A stretch of 64,000 nucleotides of DNA from Mesorhizobium sp. B2-3-12 (lineage in GTDB: Bacteria; Pseudomonadota; Alphaproteobacteria; Rhizobiales; Rhizobiaceae). The notes beneath the pieces are model-generated. The model made no database searches, was not told the origin of the DNA, and saw nothing but the letters and a program-made list of their open reading frames with translations. How positions within the stretch are numbered: the first letter of the stretch is position 1; each line of letters starts with the position of its first letter. Where the stretch lies: the NCBI RefSeq assembly GCF_006442205.1, contig NZ_VFVR01000003.1, positions 186,001-250,000 on the forward strand, given 5' to 3'. This document shows, one piece after another, positions 28,274-37,255 of the stretch. The translations under genes and the position numbers were made by a program.

Positions 28274-29446
28274 ATGTCCAAGCTGATCTCCAAATGGAAC
28301 TATCCCACCACTGTCCGCTTCGGCGCCGGCCGCATCAAGGAATTGCCCGAGGTGCTGGCTGCCACCGGCATCAAGCGGCCGCTGTTCGTCACCGATCCGG
28401 GCCTGGCGAAACTGCCGGTCGTGGCCTCGACGCTGAAAATCCTCGACGATGCCAAGGTTCCCTATGGGGTGTTTTCCGAGGTGAGGCCGAACCCCGTCGA
28501 GTCGAACCTCACCGCCGGTATCGCCGTGTTCAAGAAGGGCAAGCATGACGGCGTCATCGCTTTCGGCGGCGGTTCCGCGCTCGATCTCGGCAAGCTGATC
28601 GCCTTCCAGGCCGGGCAGGTCAGGCCGGTGTGGGATTTCGAGGATGTCGGCGACTGGTGGACGCGCGCCAATTCCGACGCCATCGCCCCGATCATCGCGG
28701 TGCCGACCACGGCCGGCACCGGGTCGGAAGTCGGCCGCGCCGGGGTCATCACCAACGAGGAAACCCATACCAAGAAGGTCATCTTCCATCCCAAGCTTCT
28801 GCCGGCCATCGTCATCGCCGATCCCGAACTGTCGGTCGGGATGCCGGGCTTCATCACCGCCGGCACCGGCATGGACGCGCTGGCGCACTGCCTGGAAGCC
28901 TATTGCGCGCCTGGCTACCATCCGATGGCTGATGGCATTGCCGTGGAAGGTGTGCGGCTGGTGTTCGAGAATCTGCCGAAGGCCTTTGCCAACGGCAAGG
29001 ACCTTGTCGCTCGCGCCCATATGATGAGCGCGGCGGCCATGGGCGCCACGGCCTTCCAGAAGGGGTTGGGCGCCATTCACTCGCTGTCGCACCCGATCGG
29101 CGCGCTCTACGACACCCATCACGGCATGACCAACGCCGTGTTCATGCCCTACGTGCTCGCCTTCAACCGCGACTCCATCGAGGAGCGCATTGGCCGGCTC
29201 GCCGCCTATTGCGGCATCAAGGGCGGCTTCGACGGCTTCGCCAAGGCTGTTATCAAGCTGCGCAAGGAACTGAAGGTGCCGCACGCGCTGCCGGGCCTGA
29301 TCAAGGGGCTCGACATGGACAAGAAGCGCAAGGCGCTGATCGCCGACATGGCGGTGGTCGATCCGACGGCTGGCGGCAACCCGGTCAAGCTGACCAAGAA
29401 GGCGGCACTGACACTGCTCGAAAACGCTATCGCCGGGACGGTCTGA
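28274..29446 (+). CDS. Iron-containing alcohol dehydrogenase
   Basis: A 390-residue group III alcohol dehydrogenase. The NAD-binding GGGSALDLGK is at 98-107, TTAGTGSE follows, and metal-ligand histidines lie in GMDALAHCLEAY and the later HPIGALYDTHHG region. It starts 18 bases after the aldehyde dehydrogenase. In this operon it would oxidise a terminal alcohol such as gamma-glutamylethanolamide, ahead of the aldehyde dehydrogenase. That substrate is inferred from context. Confidence 0.9.
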   Translation: MSKLISKWNYPTTVRFGAGRIKELPEVLAATGIKRPLFVTDPGLAKLPVVASTLKILDDAKVPYGVFSEVRPNPVESNLTAGIAVFKKGKHDGVIAFGGGSALDLGKLIAFQAGQVRPVWDFEDVGDWWTRANSDAIAPIIAVPTTAGTGSEVGRAGVITNEETHTKKVIFHPKLLPAIVIADPELSVGMPGFITAGTGMDALAHCLEAYCAPGYHPMADGIAVEGVRLVFENLPKAFANGKDLVARAHMMSAAAMGATAFQKGLGAIHSLSHPIGALYDTHHGMTNAVFMPYVLAFNRDSIEERIGRLAAYCGIKGGFDGFAKAVIKLRKELKVPHALPGLIKGLDMDKKRKALIADMAVVDPTAGGNPVKLTKKAALTLLENAIAGTV

Positions 29447-29526
29447 GGCCGCTCCCGGGATGCGAAACTTGATCGGAAAACGAGGGGAAAGGAAAGGGGA
29501 AGGGGCGAAAGACGGGCGGATTAATG

Positions 29527-29555
29527 ATTAGCCGGAAAATTAAGTGATGGCTAAT
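29527..29555. repeat. Inverted repeat ATTAGCC ... GGCTAAT
   Basis: Seven-base arms at 29527-29533 and 29549-29555 with a 15-base AT-rich centre lie upstream of the Pho box. It could be a second regulator site or a weak end signal for the Fe-alcohol dehydrogenase transcript. Confidence 0.3.
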
Positions 29556-29603
29556 TGCTACAGCCGGTTAAAAAGAGTTAACTTTTCGCGCTGCTGGCGG
29601 CTG

Positions 29604-29632
29604 GTTTCACAAAGCTTTCATCTGGCTGTCAC
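29604..29632 (+). promoter_or_regulatory. Triple Pho box (PhoB site)
   Basis: Three seven-base repeats with four-base spacers: GTTTCAC (29604-29610), CTTTCAT (29615-29621) and CTGTCAC (29626-29632). The PhoB consensus is CTGTCAT-N4-CTGTCAT; each of the last two differs from it by one base. A weak -10 (CGATAC, about 29640) follows at the expected distance, and the substrate-binding-protein gene starts 58 bases beyond the box. Confidence 0.7.
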
Positions 29633-29689
29633 ACGAAAACGATACCGCATCGCAGGCGTCCAACGGCGCCAGTTCAACGGAGAGAACAC

Positions 29690-30796
29690 ATGTTCAAATT
29701 CACGGGGAAGGTGCTTTCCCTTTCGGCCGCGACCCTTATGGTGTCGTCGGTGATTTCGTCCGCGGCTTCGCTGGACGATCTCGTCAAGGCCGCGAAGGCT
29801 GAAGGCCAGCTCACGACCATCGCTTTGCCGCATGACTGGTGCGGTTATGGCGACGTCATCGCCGGTTTCAAGGCGAAGTATCCGGAAATCACCATCAACG
29901 AACTCAACCCCGACGCCGGTTCCGGCGACGAAGTCGAGGCGATCAAGGCCAACAAGGACAACAAGGGCCCGCAGGCTCCCGACGTCATCGACGTCGGCCT
30001 CTCCTTCGGCCCGACCGCCAAGGCCGACGGCCTGCTGATGCCTTACAAGGTGTCGACCTGGGACTCGATCCCGGACAGCGCCAAGGATGCCGACGGCGCC
30101 TGGTACGGCGACTATTACGGCGTGCTGTCGTTCATGGTGAACAAGGACCTGATCAAGGAATCGCCGAAGGACTGGGCCGATCTCCTGAAGCCGGAATTCG
30201 CCAACGCGGTCGCCGTTGCCGGCGATCCGCGCGCTTCGAACCAGGCCATCCAGGCAGTGTATGCCGCTGGCCTGTCGTCGGGCGCCGCCGCTGGTGAAGC
30301 CGCCGGCACCGCCGGCCTCGACTTCTTCAAGAAGCTCAACGCCGCCGGCAATTTCGTCCCGGTCGTCGGCAAGCCGGCAACGCTTGCCCAGGGCCAGACC
30401 CCGATCCTGATCAACTGGGATTACAACGCGCTTGCTGGCCGCGATACGCTGAAGGGCAATCCGCCCGTCGACGTCATCGTGCCGAAGACCGGCGTCGTCG
30501 CCGGTGTCTACGTGCAGGCCATCAGCGCCTTCGCGCCGCATCCGAACGCAGCCAAGCTCTGGATGGAATATCTCTATTCCGACGAAGGCCAGATCGGCTG
30601 GCTGAAGGGCTATTGCCACCCCATCCGCTTCAACGACCTCGCCAAGAACGGCAAGATCCCGGCGGACGTGCTGGCCAAGCTGCCGCCGGCGGAATCCTAT
30701 GCCTCGGCCGCCTTCCCGACGCTCGAAGAGCAGGGCAAGGCCAAGGAAGTCATCAGCAAGAACTGGGACGCCGTTGTCGGCGCCAACGTCAAGTAA
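29690..30796 (+). CDS. ABC transporter periplasmic substrate-binding protein
   Basis: A 368-residue type II binding protein with a Sec signal peptide (residues 1-26). It resembles the iron/2-aminoethylphosphonate/polyamine-like group (COG1840 relatives). The Pho box upstream points to a phosphorus source such as a phosphonate or phosphodiester, though Fe(III) binders can also be under PhoB in rhizobia. It heads an operon with two permeases and an ATPase. Confidence 0.88.
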   Translation: MFKFTGKVLSLSAATLMVSSVISSAASLDDLVKAAKAEGQLTTIALPHDWCGYGDVIAGFKAKYPEITINELNPDAGSGDEVEAIKANKDNKGPQAPDVIDVGLSFGPTAKADGLLMPYKVSTWDSIPDSAKDADGAWYGDYYGVLSFMVNKDLIKESPKDWADLLKPEFANAVAVAGDPRASNQAIQAVYAAGLSSGAAAGEAAGTAGLDFFKKLNAAGNFVPVVGKPATLAQGQTPILINWDYNALAGRDTLKGNPPVDVIVPKTGVVAGVYVQAISAFAPHPNAAKLWMEYLYSDEGQIGWLKGYCHPIRFNDLAKNGKIPADVLAKLPPAESYASAAFPTLEEQGKAKEVISKNWDAVVGANVK

Positions 30797-30809
30797 GGTT
30801 TGAAATCCA

Positions 30810-30833
30810 CCGGGCGGCCGCGAGGCCGCCCGG
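30810..30833 (+). terminator. GC-rich hairpin after the binding-protein gene
   Basis: CCGGGCGGCC / GGCCGCCCGG (10-bp stem, GCGA loop) lies between the binding-protein gene and the permease genes. There is no T-run; it probably stabilises the upstream message so that more binding protein than permease is made. Confidence 0.6.
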
Positions 30834-30860
30834 CTTCCCCTCGAAGACGGTAGCCGGCGC

Positions 30861-31778
30861 ATGACCGATCTTACGCTTTCAAATCAGGCACTTGCCACCA
30901 GGCCCGCGCCGCCGAACGAGGCGACCGCTTTCCGTCTGCCGACGCAGTGGATTGGGGTTGCGCCCTTCTTCATCTTCGCCCTGATGTTCCTGATCCTGCC
31001 GACGATTTATCTCGTCGTGGGCGCGTTCCAGCGTAGTGACGGCTCGTTCACCCTGGACAATATCCTGCAACTGCTAAGCGATCCGTCGATCAGCAGCTCC
31101 TATTGGGCCTCGATCAAGATCAGTTTCTGGTCGGCCATCATCGGCGCCTTTGCCGGGCTTGCCATTGCCATCGCCATCGTGCGCGGCGGACTGCCGAACT
31201 GGACACGTTCCGCGACCCTGACTTTTTCGGGCGTCGCCTCGAATTTCGCCGGCTTGCCGCTGGCTTTCGCGTTCCTGGCAACCCTTGGCCGCGTCGGCAT
31301 CGTCACAACGCTTTTGCGCGACGTTCTCAATATCAACATCTATGCGATGGGCTTCAATTTCCTAACCACCTCGGGGCTGATCGCGGTCTATCTGTTCTTC
31401 CAGATTCCGCTGATGGTGGTCATCATCGTGCCGGCCATCGATGGCTTGAAAAAGGAATGGGGCGAGGCGGCCGCCACGCTTGGGGCCACTCAATGGCAGT
31501 ATTGGCGCATGGTGGTCATCCCGGTGATATGGCCGAGCTTTCTCGGCACCGTCATCCTTCTGTTCGCCAATGCCTTCGGCGCCATCGCCACTGCCTATGC
31601 GTTTGCCGGCCCGGCGCTCAACATCGTCCCCATCAAGCTCTACTCGCAGATAAACGGCGACGTGCTGCACAACCCGCAGCTCGGCTATGCCATCGCCTTC
31701 GGCATGATCGTCATCACGGGCTTGGCCAACGTCTTCTACATCTGGTTCCGGACCCGGTCCGAAAGGTGGCTCAAATGA
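30861..31778 (+). CDS. ABC transporter permease 1
   Basis: A 305-residue inner-membrane permease with six membrane segments and the EAA-loop GEAAATLGATQWQYW at about 197-211, where the ATPase docks. It ends in an ATGA overlap with the second permease. Together with the genes on either side it forms a complete importer whose promoter carries a Pho box. Confidence 0.9.
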   Translation: MTDLTLSNQALATRPAPPNEATAFRLPTQWIGVAPFFIFALMFLILPTIYLVVGAFQRSDGSFTLDNILQLLSDPSISSSYWASIKISFWSAIIGAFAGLAIAIAIVRGGLPNWTRSATLTFSGVASNFAGLPLAFAFLATLGRVGIVTTLLRDVLNINIYAMGFNFLTTSGLIAVYLFFQIPLMVVIIVPAIDGLKKEWGEAAATLGATQWQYWRMVVIPVIWPSFLGTVILLFANAFGAIATAYAFAGPALNIVPIKLYSQINGDVLHNPQLGYAIAFGMIVITGLANVFYIWFRTRSERWLK

Positions 31779-32566
31779 AGTCGGGCAAATTCTGGGCCTG
31801 GGTCGTCTTCATTGTCGGCGCGGCCTATTTCTTCATCCCGCTGATGGCGACGGTCGAATTCTCGCTGCGCATGCGGCGCGGCGTGCATTCCTTCGACGCC
31901 TACCAGATCGTGCTGGGCGACGCGCGCTTCCAGTCGACCTTCCTGTATTCCGTGGTCGCGGCCATCTTCACCATCATCCTCGGCGTGCTGATCGTCGTGC
32001 CGGCCGCCTACTGGATCCGGCTGCGTCTGCCGCAGCTCAGGCCGATCGTCGAATTCATCACGCTGTTGCCGCTGGTCATTCCGGCCATCGTCATCGTTTT
32101 CGGCTATATCAGGATGTACGGATCGAACTCACCGCTGCCGTTCCTGGGCAGCAATATGGGTGCCAACGCCCTGCTGGTCATCGGTTATGCGACACTGGCT
32201 CTGCCCTATATGTATCGTGCCGTCGATACCGGCCTGCGCACCATCGATGTGCGCACGCTGACGGAAGCGGCGCAGATCCTGGGCGCCGGCTGGGGCACGA
32301 TCATTGGCCGGGTGATCCTGCCCAATGTGCTGATCGCCGTACTGTCGGGCGCGTTCCTGACCTTTGCCATCGTCATCGGCGAGTTCACCATGGCCAGCCT
32401 GCTCAACCGGCCGGCCTTCGGCCCGTATTTGCAGAATATCGGCGCCAACCGCGCCTATGAGCCGGCAGCCCTTGCCATCATCGCCTTCGCCATTACCTGG
32501 GGCTGCATGTCGCTGATCCAGATCCTGTCCCGCTTCGCGCCGAAATCGGCGAACCGCCCGAATTGA
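31775..32566 (+). CDS. ABC transporter permease 2
   Basis: A 263-residue permease with six membrane helices and the EAA-loop EAAQILGAGWGTIIGRVILPN in its second half. The ATG at 31775 overlaps the previous stop by four bases. It forms the heterodimeric channel with permease 1. Confidence 0.9.
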   Translation: MKSGKFWAWVVFIVGAAYFFIPLMATVEFSLRMRRGVHSFDAYQIVLGDARFQSTFLYSVVAAIFTIILGVLIVVPAAYWIRLRLPQLRPIVEFITLLPLVIPAIVIVFGYIRMYGSNSPLPFLGSNMGANALLVIGYATLALPYMYRAVDTGLRTIDVRTLTEAAQILGAGWGTIIGRVILPNVLIAVLSGAFLTFAIVIGEFTMASLLNRPAFGPYLQNIGANRAYEPAALAIIAFAITWGCMSLIQILSRFAPKSANRPN

Positions 32567-32595
32567 TCGAAAAGCATTGACCTGAGAGAAAAGCC

Positions 32596-33660
32596 ATGGC
32601 CGAGCCATTCCTGTCGATCCAGCATGTGCGAAAGTCCTACGGTTCCAACACCGTGGTGCAGGATTTCAGCCTCGACGTCGAGCCGGGCGAGTTCGTCTCG
32701 TTCCTCGGACCGTCCGGTTGCGGCAAGACGACTGTGTTGCGCATGGTCGCCGGCTTCGAGGAGCCCTCGGCCGGCAAGATCGTCGTCGCCGGCAAGGACA
32801 TCACGCGGTTGAAGCCCAACCAGCGCAATGTCGGCATGGTTTTCCAGGCCTATGCGCTGTTCCCGAACCTCACCGTGGCGCAGAACATCGCTTTCGGACT
32901 GAAGGTTGCCGGCATGCCGAAGGCCGACGCCGACAAGCGCGTCGCCGAGATGCTCGACATGATCAAGCTGCCGCAGATGGCGGATCGCTATCCCTACCAG
33001 CTCTCCGGCGGCCAGCAGCAGCGTATTGCCTTGGCGCGAGCGATCGCACCGAAGCCAAAACTCCTGCTGCTCGACGAGCCGCTGTCGGCTCTCGACGCCA
33101 AGGTTCGCGTGTCGCTGCGCGAGGAAATCCGCTCGATCCAGAAGAAGCTCGGCATCACCACCATCTTCGTCACCCATGACCAGGAAGAGGCGCTGTCGAT
33201 CTCCGACCGCATCGCCGTCATGTATGGCGGCAAGGCCGAGCAGGTCGCCACGCCGTTCGAGATCTACAACCGGCCGGCGACCAAGTTCGTCGCCAATTTC
33301 GTCGGCACGCTGAACGTGCTCGAAGGCAAGGTCACCGATGCCGCATCCGGCACGGTGCAGGTCAACACGCAGCAAGTCTCGCTCAAGGGCAAGCTCAACG
33401 GCTCGAAGTCCGGCGATACGCTGTCGCTGGCGCTGCGGCCGGAGGCGATTTCGCTTGGCAGCCAGCCCGGCCATGATTCCCGGCTGACCGGGGAGATTTC
33501 CGAAGTGCATTTCCTCGGTTCGGTGATCCGGGTCCGCGTCGGCATCGGCAACAACACGGTCTCGCTCGACACCTTCAACAACTCCGCCACCCCGCCGCCC
33601 GCCGTCGGCGAGAAGGCCGAGATTTCGTTCTCGTCGAGCGACATGCTGGTGCTGCATTAG
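32596..33660 (+). CDS. ABC transporter ATP-binding protein
   Basis: A 354-residue ATPase: Walker A GPSGCGKTT at 38-46, signature LSGGQQQR, Walker B LLLLDEPLSALD, and a C-terminal TOBE domain. It belongs to the PotA/FbpC-like group. It is the last gene of the binding protein/two-permease/ATPase unit. Confidence 0.93.
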   Translation: MAEPFLSIQHVRKSYGSNTVVQDFSLDVEPGEFVSFLGPSGCGKTTVLRMVAGFEEPSAGKIVVAGKDITRLKPNQRNVGMVFQAYALFPNLTVAQNIAFGLKVAGMPKADADKRVAEMLDMIKLPQMADRYPYQLSGGQQQRIALARAIAPKPKLLLLDEPLSALDAKVRVSLREEIRSIQKKLGITTIFVTHDQEEALSISDRIAVMYGGKAEQVATPFEIYNRPATKFVANFVGTLNVLEGKVTDAASGTVQVNTQQVSLKGKLNGSKSGDTLSLALRPEAISLGSQPGHDSRLTGEISEVHFLGSVIRVRVGIGNNTVSLDTFNNSATPPPAVGEKAEISFSSSDMLVLH

Positions 33661-33820
33661 CTATTCCACGGTCGGTTGGCGCGGCCAAACGGGTCCTTCA
33701 GCCGCCAGGATTTTTCGTGCTGTCCGCGGCGACACGGCCCGTGCCAGACGTGTCGCCTTGCGGTTTCATGGCCATGACTTTGGTACTGCCAATCGCCTCG
33801 TTCGACGGCTACGATAGAGC

Positions 33821-35374
33821 ATGGCTCTTTTCGAACTCACCCTTGTCCTGCTTTTGACCGCCGTCGCGCTGACGGCACTGTCGCGACGGCTGGAGATACC
33901 CTATCCGTCCCTGCTGGCCCTGGCCGGTGTCGCGATTGCCTTCGTGCCTGGTGCGCCGACGATCGAGATCGATCCGGAACTGGCGCTTGCCCTGTTCATC
34001 GCGCCAGTGCTTCTCGACGCCGCCTATGACACCTCGCTGCGCGACCTGAAGCGCTACAGGTTGTCGCTGGTGCTGCTGGCGCTCGGCGCCGTGGTCTTCA
34101 CCACGCTCGTGGTTGCCTTCGTCGGCTGGAAGATGGCCGGACTGCCGATCGCGGCGGCGATCGCGCTTGGCGCCATCGTGGCGCCGCCGGACGCGGTGGC
34201 GGCATCGGCCGTGCTCAGCCAGTTCAAGGTGCCGCACCGCATCACCGCCATCCTGCAGGGCGAGAGCCTGCTCAACGATGCCACGGCGCTGCTGATCTAC
34301 CGGCTGGCGGTTTCGGCGGCGCTCGGCTCGATCATGCTCAGCAACGCCATTCCGACGATCTTGCTGTCAACCGTGGGTAGCCTTGTCGCGGGTTACGTGT
34401 TTGGCCGCGTCTCGCTGCTGACCCTCACCCGGATCGACGATGCCGCCAGCAGCACCGTGGTGCAGTTCGCCGGGACATTCGGCGTGTGGATACTGGCCGA
34501 CAGGCTCGGTCTTTCAGCCATCATCACCATTGTCGTCTATGCCATCACCCTTGCGCGCAGGGCACCGCGCCGCATGTCGGCAAGAAGACGCGTCAGCACC
34601 TATTCGGTGTGGGAGTCGGCCGTCTTCGTGCTCAACGTGCTGGCCTTCGTGCTGATGGGCCTGCAGGCGCGATCGATCGTCGGCAGGCTTTCCGGCGACG
34701 GGCAGGGTGACGCCTTTCTCTTTGCCGCGACGGTGCTGGTCGTCGTCATCGTCGCGCGTCTCGTCTGGGTGGCCAGTTACGTTGCGATCATCCGATGGTT
34801 CGCCCGCTTCGGCGGCGAAGACAGAAAGCGAGAAGCACCGACGTTTCGCGGGGGCGTGCTCGTCGGCTGGTGCGGCATGCGGGGGCTGGTGACGCTGGTG
34901 GTGGCGATTGCCCTGCCGGCCGACTTCCCGGGCCGCGATCCAATCGTGCTTGCCGCCTTCGCTGTGGTGCTCGGCACGCTAGTGCTGCAAGGCATGACCT
35001 TGAAGCCCTTGCTGCGAATACTCGCCTTCGAACGCGACACGACAATAGACCGTGAGGTGGCGCAGGCGCGCGTTGCCATCATGCAGGCCGCCCTTGATGT
35101 GTTGAGCCGCAAGACGTCGTCAGCCGCGGCTGTCGTGCGCGAGCAGTACGAAGCGCAGCGGCTGATCGCTGAGAACCCGGAAGACGCGCAGGCGGCAACC
35201 GAATATGACCGGCTGCGGCTATACGCCATCAACCGCCAGCGTGACACGCTCGAGGAATTGCGCAGCAACGGCACGATCGGCGACGAAGCCTATCACCGGC
35301 TGGAGGAAGAGATCGATTGGGCGGAACTGGCCGCATCGCCGGCCGGGCGCTTCCAGCCGCTGACCACGGATTAG
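33821..35374 (+). CDS. CPA1-family sodium/proton antiporter
   Basis: A 517-residue membrane protein with about twelve helices and the conserved VAPPDAVAASAVL segment (about 126-138) with GESLLNDATALL following, as in NhaP/CPA1 antiporters. The last 120 residues form a charged, helical cytosolic tail. It exports Na+ or K+ in exchange for protons. It is 160 bases after the ABC ATPase and probably has its own promoter. Confidence 0.88.
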   Translation: MALFELTLVLLLTAVALTALSRRLEIPYPSLLALAGVAIAFVPGAPTIEIDPELALALFIAPVLLDAAYDTSLRDLKRYRLSLVLLALGAVVFTTLVVAFVGWKMAGLPIAAAIALGAIVAPPDAVAASAVLSQFKVPHRITAILQGESLLNDATALLIYRLAVSAALGSIMLSNAIPTILLSTVGSLVAGYVFGRVSLLTLTRIDDAASSTVVQFAGTFGVWILADRLGLSAIITIVVYAITLARRAPRRMSARRRVSTYSVWESAVFVLNVLAFVLMGLQARSIVGRLSGDGQGDAFLFAATVLVVVIVARLVWVASYVAIIRWFARFGGEDRKREAPTFRGGVLVGWCGMRGLVTLVVAIALPADFPGRDPIVLAAFAVVLGTLVLQGMTLKPLLRILAFERDTTIDREVAQARVAIMQAALDVLSRKTSSAAAVVREQYEAQRLIAENPEDAQAATEYDRLRLYAINRQRDTLEELRSNGTIGDEAYHRLEEEIDWAELAASPAGRFQPLTTD

Positions 35375-35486
35375 TTGGCAAGTCTTGCGATCGCCTTGCT
35401 GGCCCAAGCCCCGTCCGTCTTCCTGCACATTGCAAGCAATCGACCGAACCGTTACTGCCAACGCCGAGAAGTGAGCCGGATAAGCA

Positions 35487-36395
35487 ATGAAGCTCGTCAG
35501 CTACAACATTCAGTACGGGTTCGGCAGCGACGGACGCTACGATCTTTCGCGCGCCGCGCGCATCATTGCCGGCGCCGACATCATCGCCTTGCAGGAGGTC
35601 GAGCGGCACTGGCAGCGCAGCAATTTCGACGACCAACCCGAAATCCTGTCTGACCTTCTGCCGGGCTATCACTGGGTCTATGGGCCGGCCTTCGACATGG
35701 ACGCCAGCGAATGGCGGGACGGCCGCCTGGTCAATCGGCGCCGGCAATTCGGCACCATGGTGCTGTCGAAGCTGCCGATCGCCTGGTCGCGGCTCCACGC
35801 GCTGCCGATGCGCCGCACGCTGCGGCCGCTCAACACCCGCAACGCCGCGCTCGAATGCATGATCCGCACGCCGGCCGGGCCGATCAGGGTGCTCTCGCTG
35901 CATCTCGCGCATATCGCTGCGGAAGAGCGGCTGGACCAGATTGATTATCTCGTGGCCGAGCACCGCCGGGCGCCATCGGAAGGCGGACCGTGGAGCGGCG
36001 CGGACGACGAGCCTTCGCGGAACTGGACGCATGGAGAACCGGAGCCGGAAAACCCGCTGGCGGCGATCTGGCTGGGCGATTTCAACATGGAGCCGGGCAG
36101 CGCTGAGTATCGCCGCATTGTCGGCAGCACGCCCTATCATCGGGGTGCCGCCTATCTCGACGGCTTCGTCGATGCCGCCGCGGTGACGGTTGAGCCGGCT
36201 GGCGACTTCCACACGCATGAGAAGATCATCGACGGCAGGCTGGCAAAGCGCCGGCTCGACCATTGCTTTGTCGGCGGCATGTTGGCGGGGCGGGTGAAAT
36301 CGATCGGCGCCGACATCGGCGAGATGGCGTCCGATCACTTTCCGGTCCGGGTCGACCTCGACCTCGAAACGCCATTCGGCCCGGGAGTTCGATGA
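35487..36395 (+). CDS. Endonuclease/exonuclease/phosphatase (EEP) family protein
   Basis: A 302-residue EEP-fold hydrolase. The motifs SYNIQYGFG (4-12), ALQEVERHW (about 35-43), GDFNMEPGS, RRLDHCF and SDHFPV form the metal-dependent active site. Relatives cleave phosphodiesters in nucleic acids, sphingomyelin or phosphatidylinositol. No signal peptide is seen. A phosphodiesterase role would fit the Pho-controlled importer upstream, but this is only positional. Confidence 0.83.
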   Translation: MKLVSYNIQYGFGSDGRYDLSRAARIIAGADIIALQEVERHWQRSNFDDQPEILSDLLPGYHWVYGPAFDMDASEWRDGRLVNRRRQFGTMVLSKLPIAWSRLHALPMRRTLRPLNTRNAALECMIRTPAGPIRVLSLHLAHIAAEERLDQIDYLVAEHRRAPSEGGPWSGADDEPSRNWTHGEPEPENPLAAIWLGDFNMEPGSAEYRRIVGSTPYHRGAAYLDGFVDAAAVTVEPAGDFHTHEKIIDGRLAKRRLDHCFVGGMLAGRVKSIGADIGEMASDHFPVRVDLDLETPFGPGVR

Positions 36396-36402
36396 AACCC
36401 GC

Positions 36403-37248
36403 ATGACGCTTTTCGTCTTCTTCGCCGTGCTTGCCGCGGCCGCCATGCATGCGATCTGGAACGCGCTGGTCAAGGTGCATCTCGACCGCTTCCTGTCGAT
36501 CACGCTGATGACGTTGGGTATGGGGGTCGCGGGCCTCGTGGTGCTGCCTTTCGTCGAGGTGCCGAAGGCGGAAGTCTGGCCCTACATCATCGCTTCGGTG
36601 ATCTTTCATATGGGCTACCGTACCTTCCTGATCGGCGCCTATCAGGCCGGCGATTTCGCGCAGACCTATCCGTTGGCGCGCGGCACGGCCCCGCTGCTGG
36701 CGGCGATTGGCGGCATGTTCGTCGTCGCCGAGGTGCCGGCGCCGCTCGCCATCGTCGGCATCCTGCTGTTGTCGGCCGGCACGCTGGTGATGTCGTTTCG
36801 CGGCGGGGCGCATCTGGAGAAACTGAACCTGCGCGCCGTCGGCTTTGCCTTCGGCACCTCGGTGTTCATCGCCAGCTACACGCTGTCCGACGGCAGCGGC
36901 GCGCGGCTGGCGGCAACGGCGCAGAGCTATGCCGCCTGGCTGTTCATCTGCGATGCGCTTGGCGCGTTGGTGCTGTGCCTCATTTTCCGGGGACCCAAGG
37001 CGCTGCCAGTGTTGGCGCGCGACTGGAAGACCGGGCTGTTCACCGGCGTGCTCAGCGGTGCCGCCTACTGGATCGTGATGTGGGCGATGACCAAGGCGCC
37101 GATCGCCTCGGTGGCGTCGCTGCGCGAGACCTCCATCCTGTTCGCCATGATGATCTCGGTCTACGCGCTCGGCGAGAAGATGACGGGCTGGCGCGGTGCG
37201 GCCGCGCTCAGCATTGTCGCCGGCGTTATCGCACTCCGGCTGGGGTGA
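36403..37248 (+). CDS. EamA/DMT-family transporter
   Basis: A 281-residue protein with about ten membrane helices arranged as two EamA repeats, typical of drug/metabolite exporters. It follows the EEP gene by seven bases and converges with the MFS gene at 37256. Substrate unknown. Confidence 0.83.
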   Translation: MTLFVFFAVLAAAAMHAIWNALVKVHLDRFLSITLMTLGMGVAGLVVLPFVEVPKAEVWPYIIASVIFHMGYRTFLIGAYQAGDFAQTYPLARGTAPLLAAIGGMFVVAEVPAPLAIVGILLLSAGTLVMSFRGGAHLEKLNLRAVGFAFGTSVFIASYTLSDGSGARLAATAQSYAAWLFICDALGALVLCLIFRGPKALPVLARDWKTGLFTGVLSGAAYWIVMWAMTKAPIASVASLRETSILFAMMISVYALGEKMTGWRGAAALSIVAGVIALRLG

Positions 37249-37255
37249 TCCGAGC

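Noticed and set aside
26846-29284. 812-codon minus-strand frame opposite the aldehyde and alcohol dehydrogenase genes
   Set aside because: Covers two real genes with strong motifs on the plus strand; no protein-like features of its own.
33661-33820. Second Pho box before the antiporter gene
   Set aside because: GTTTCAT is present but no second half-site follows at the right spacing.
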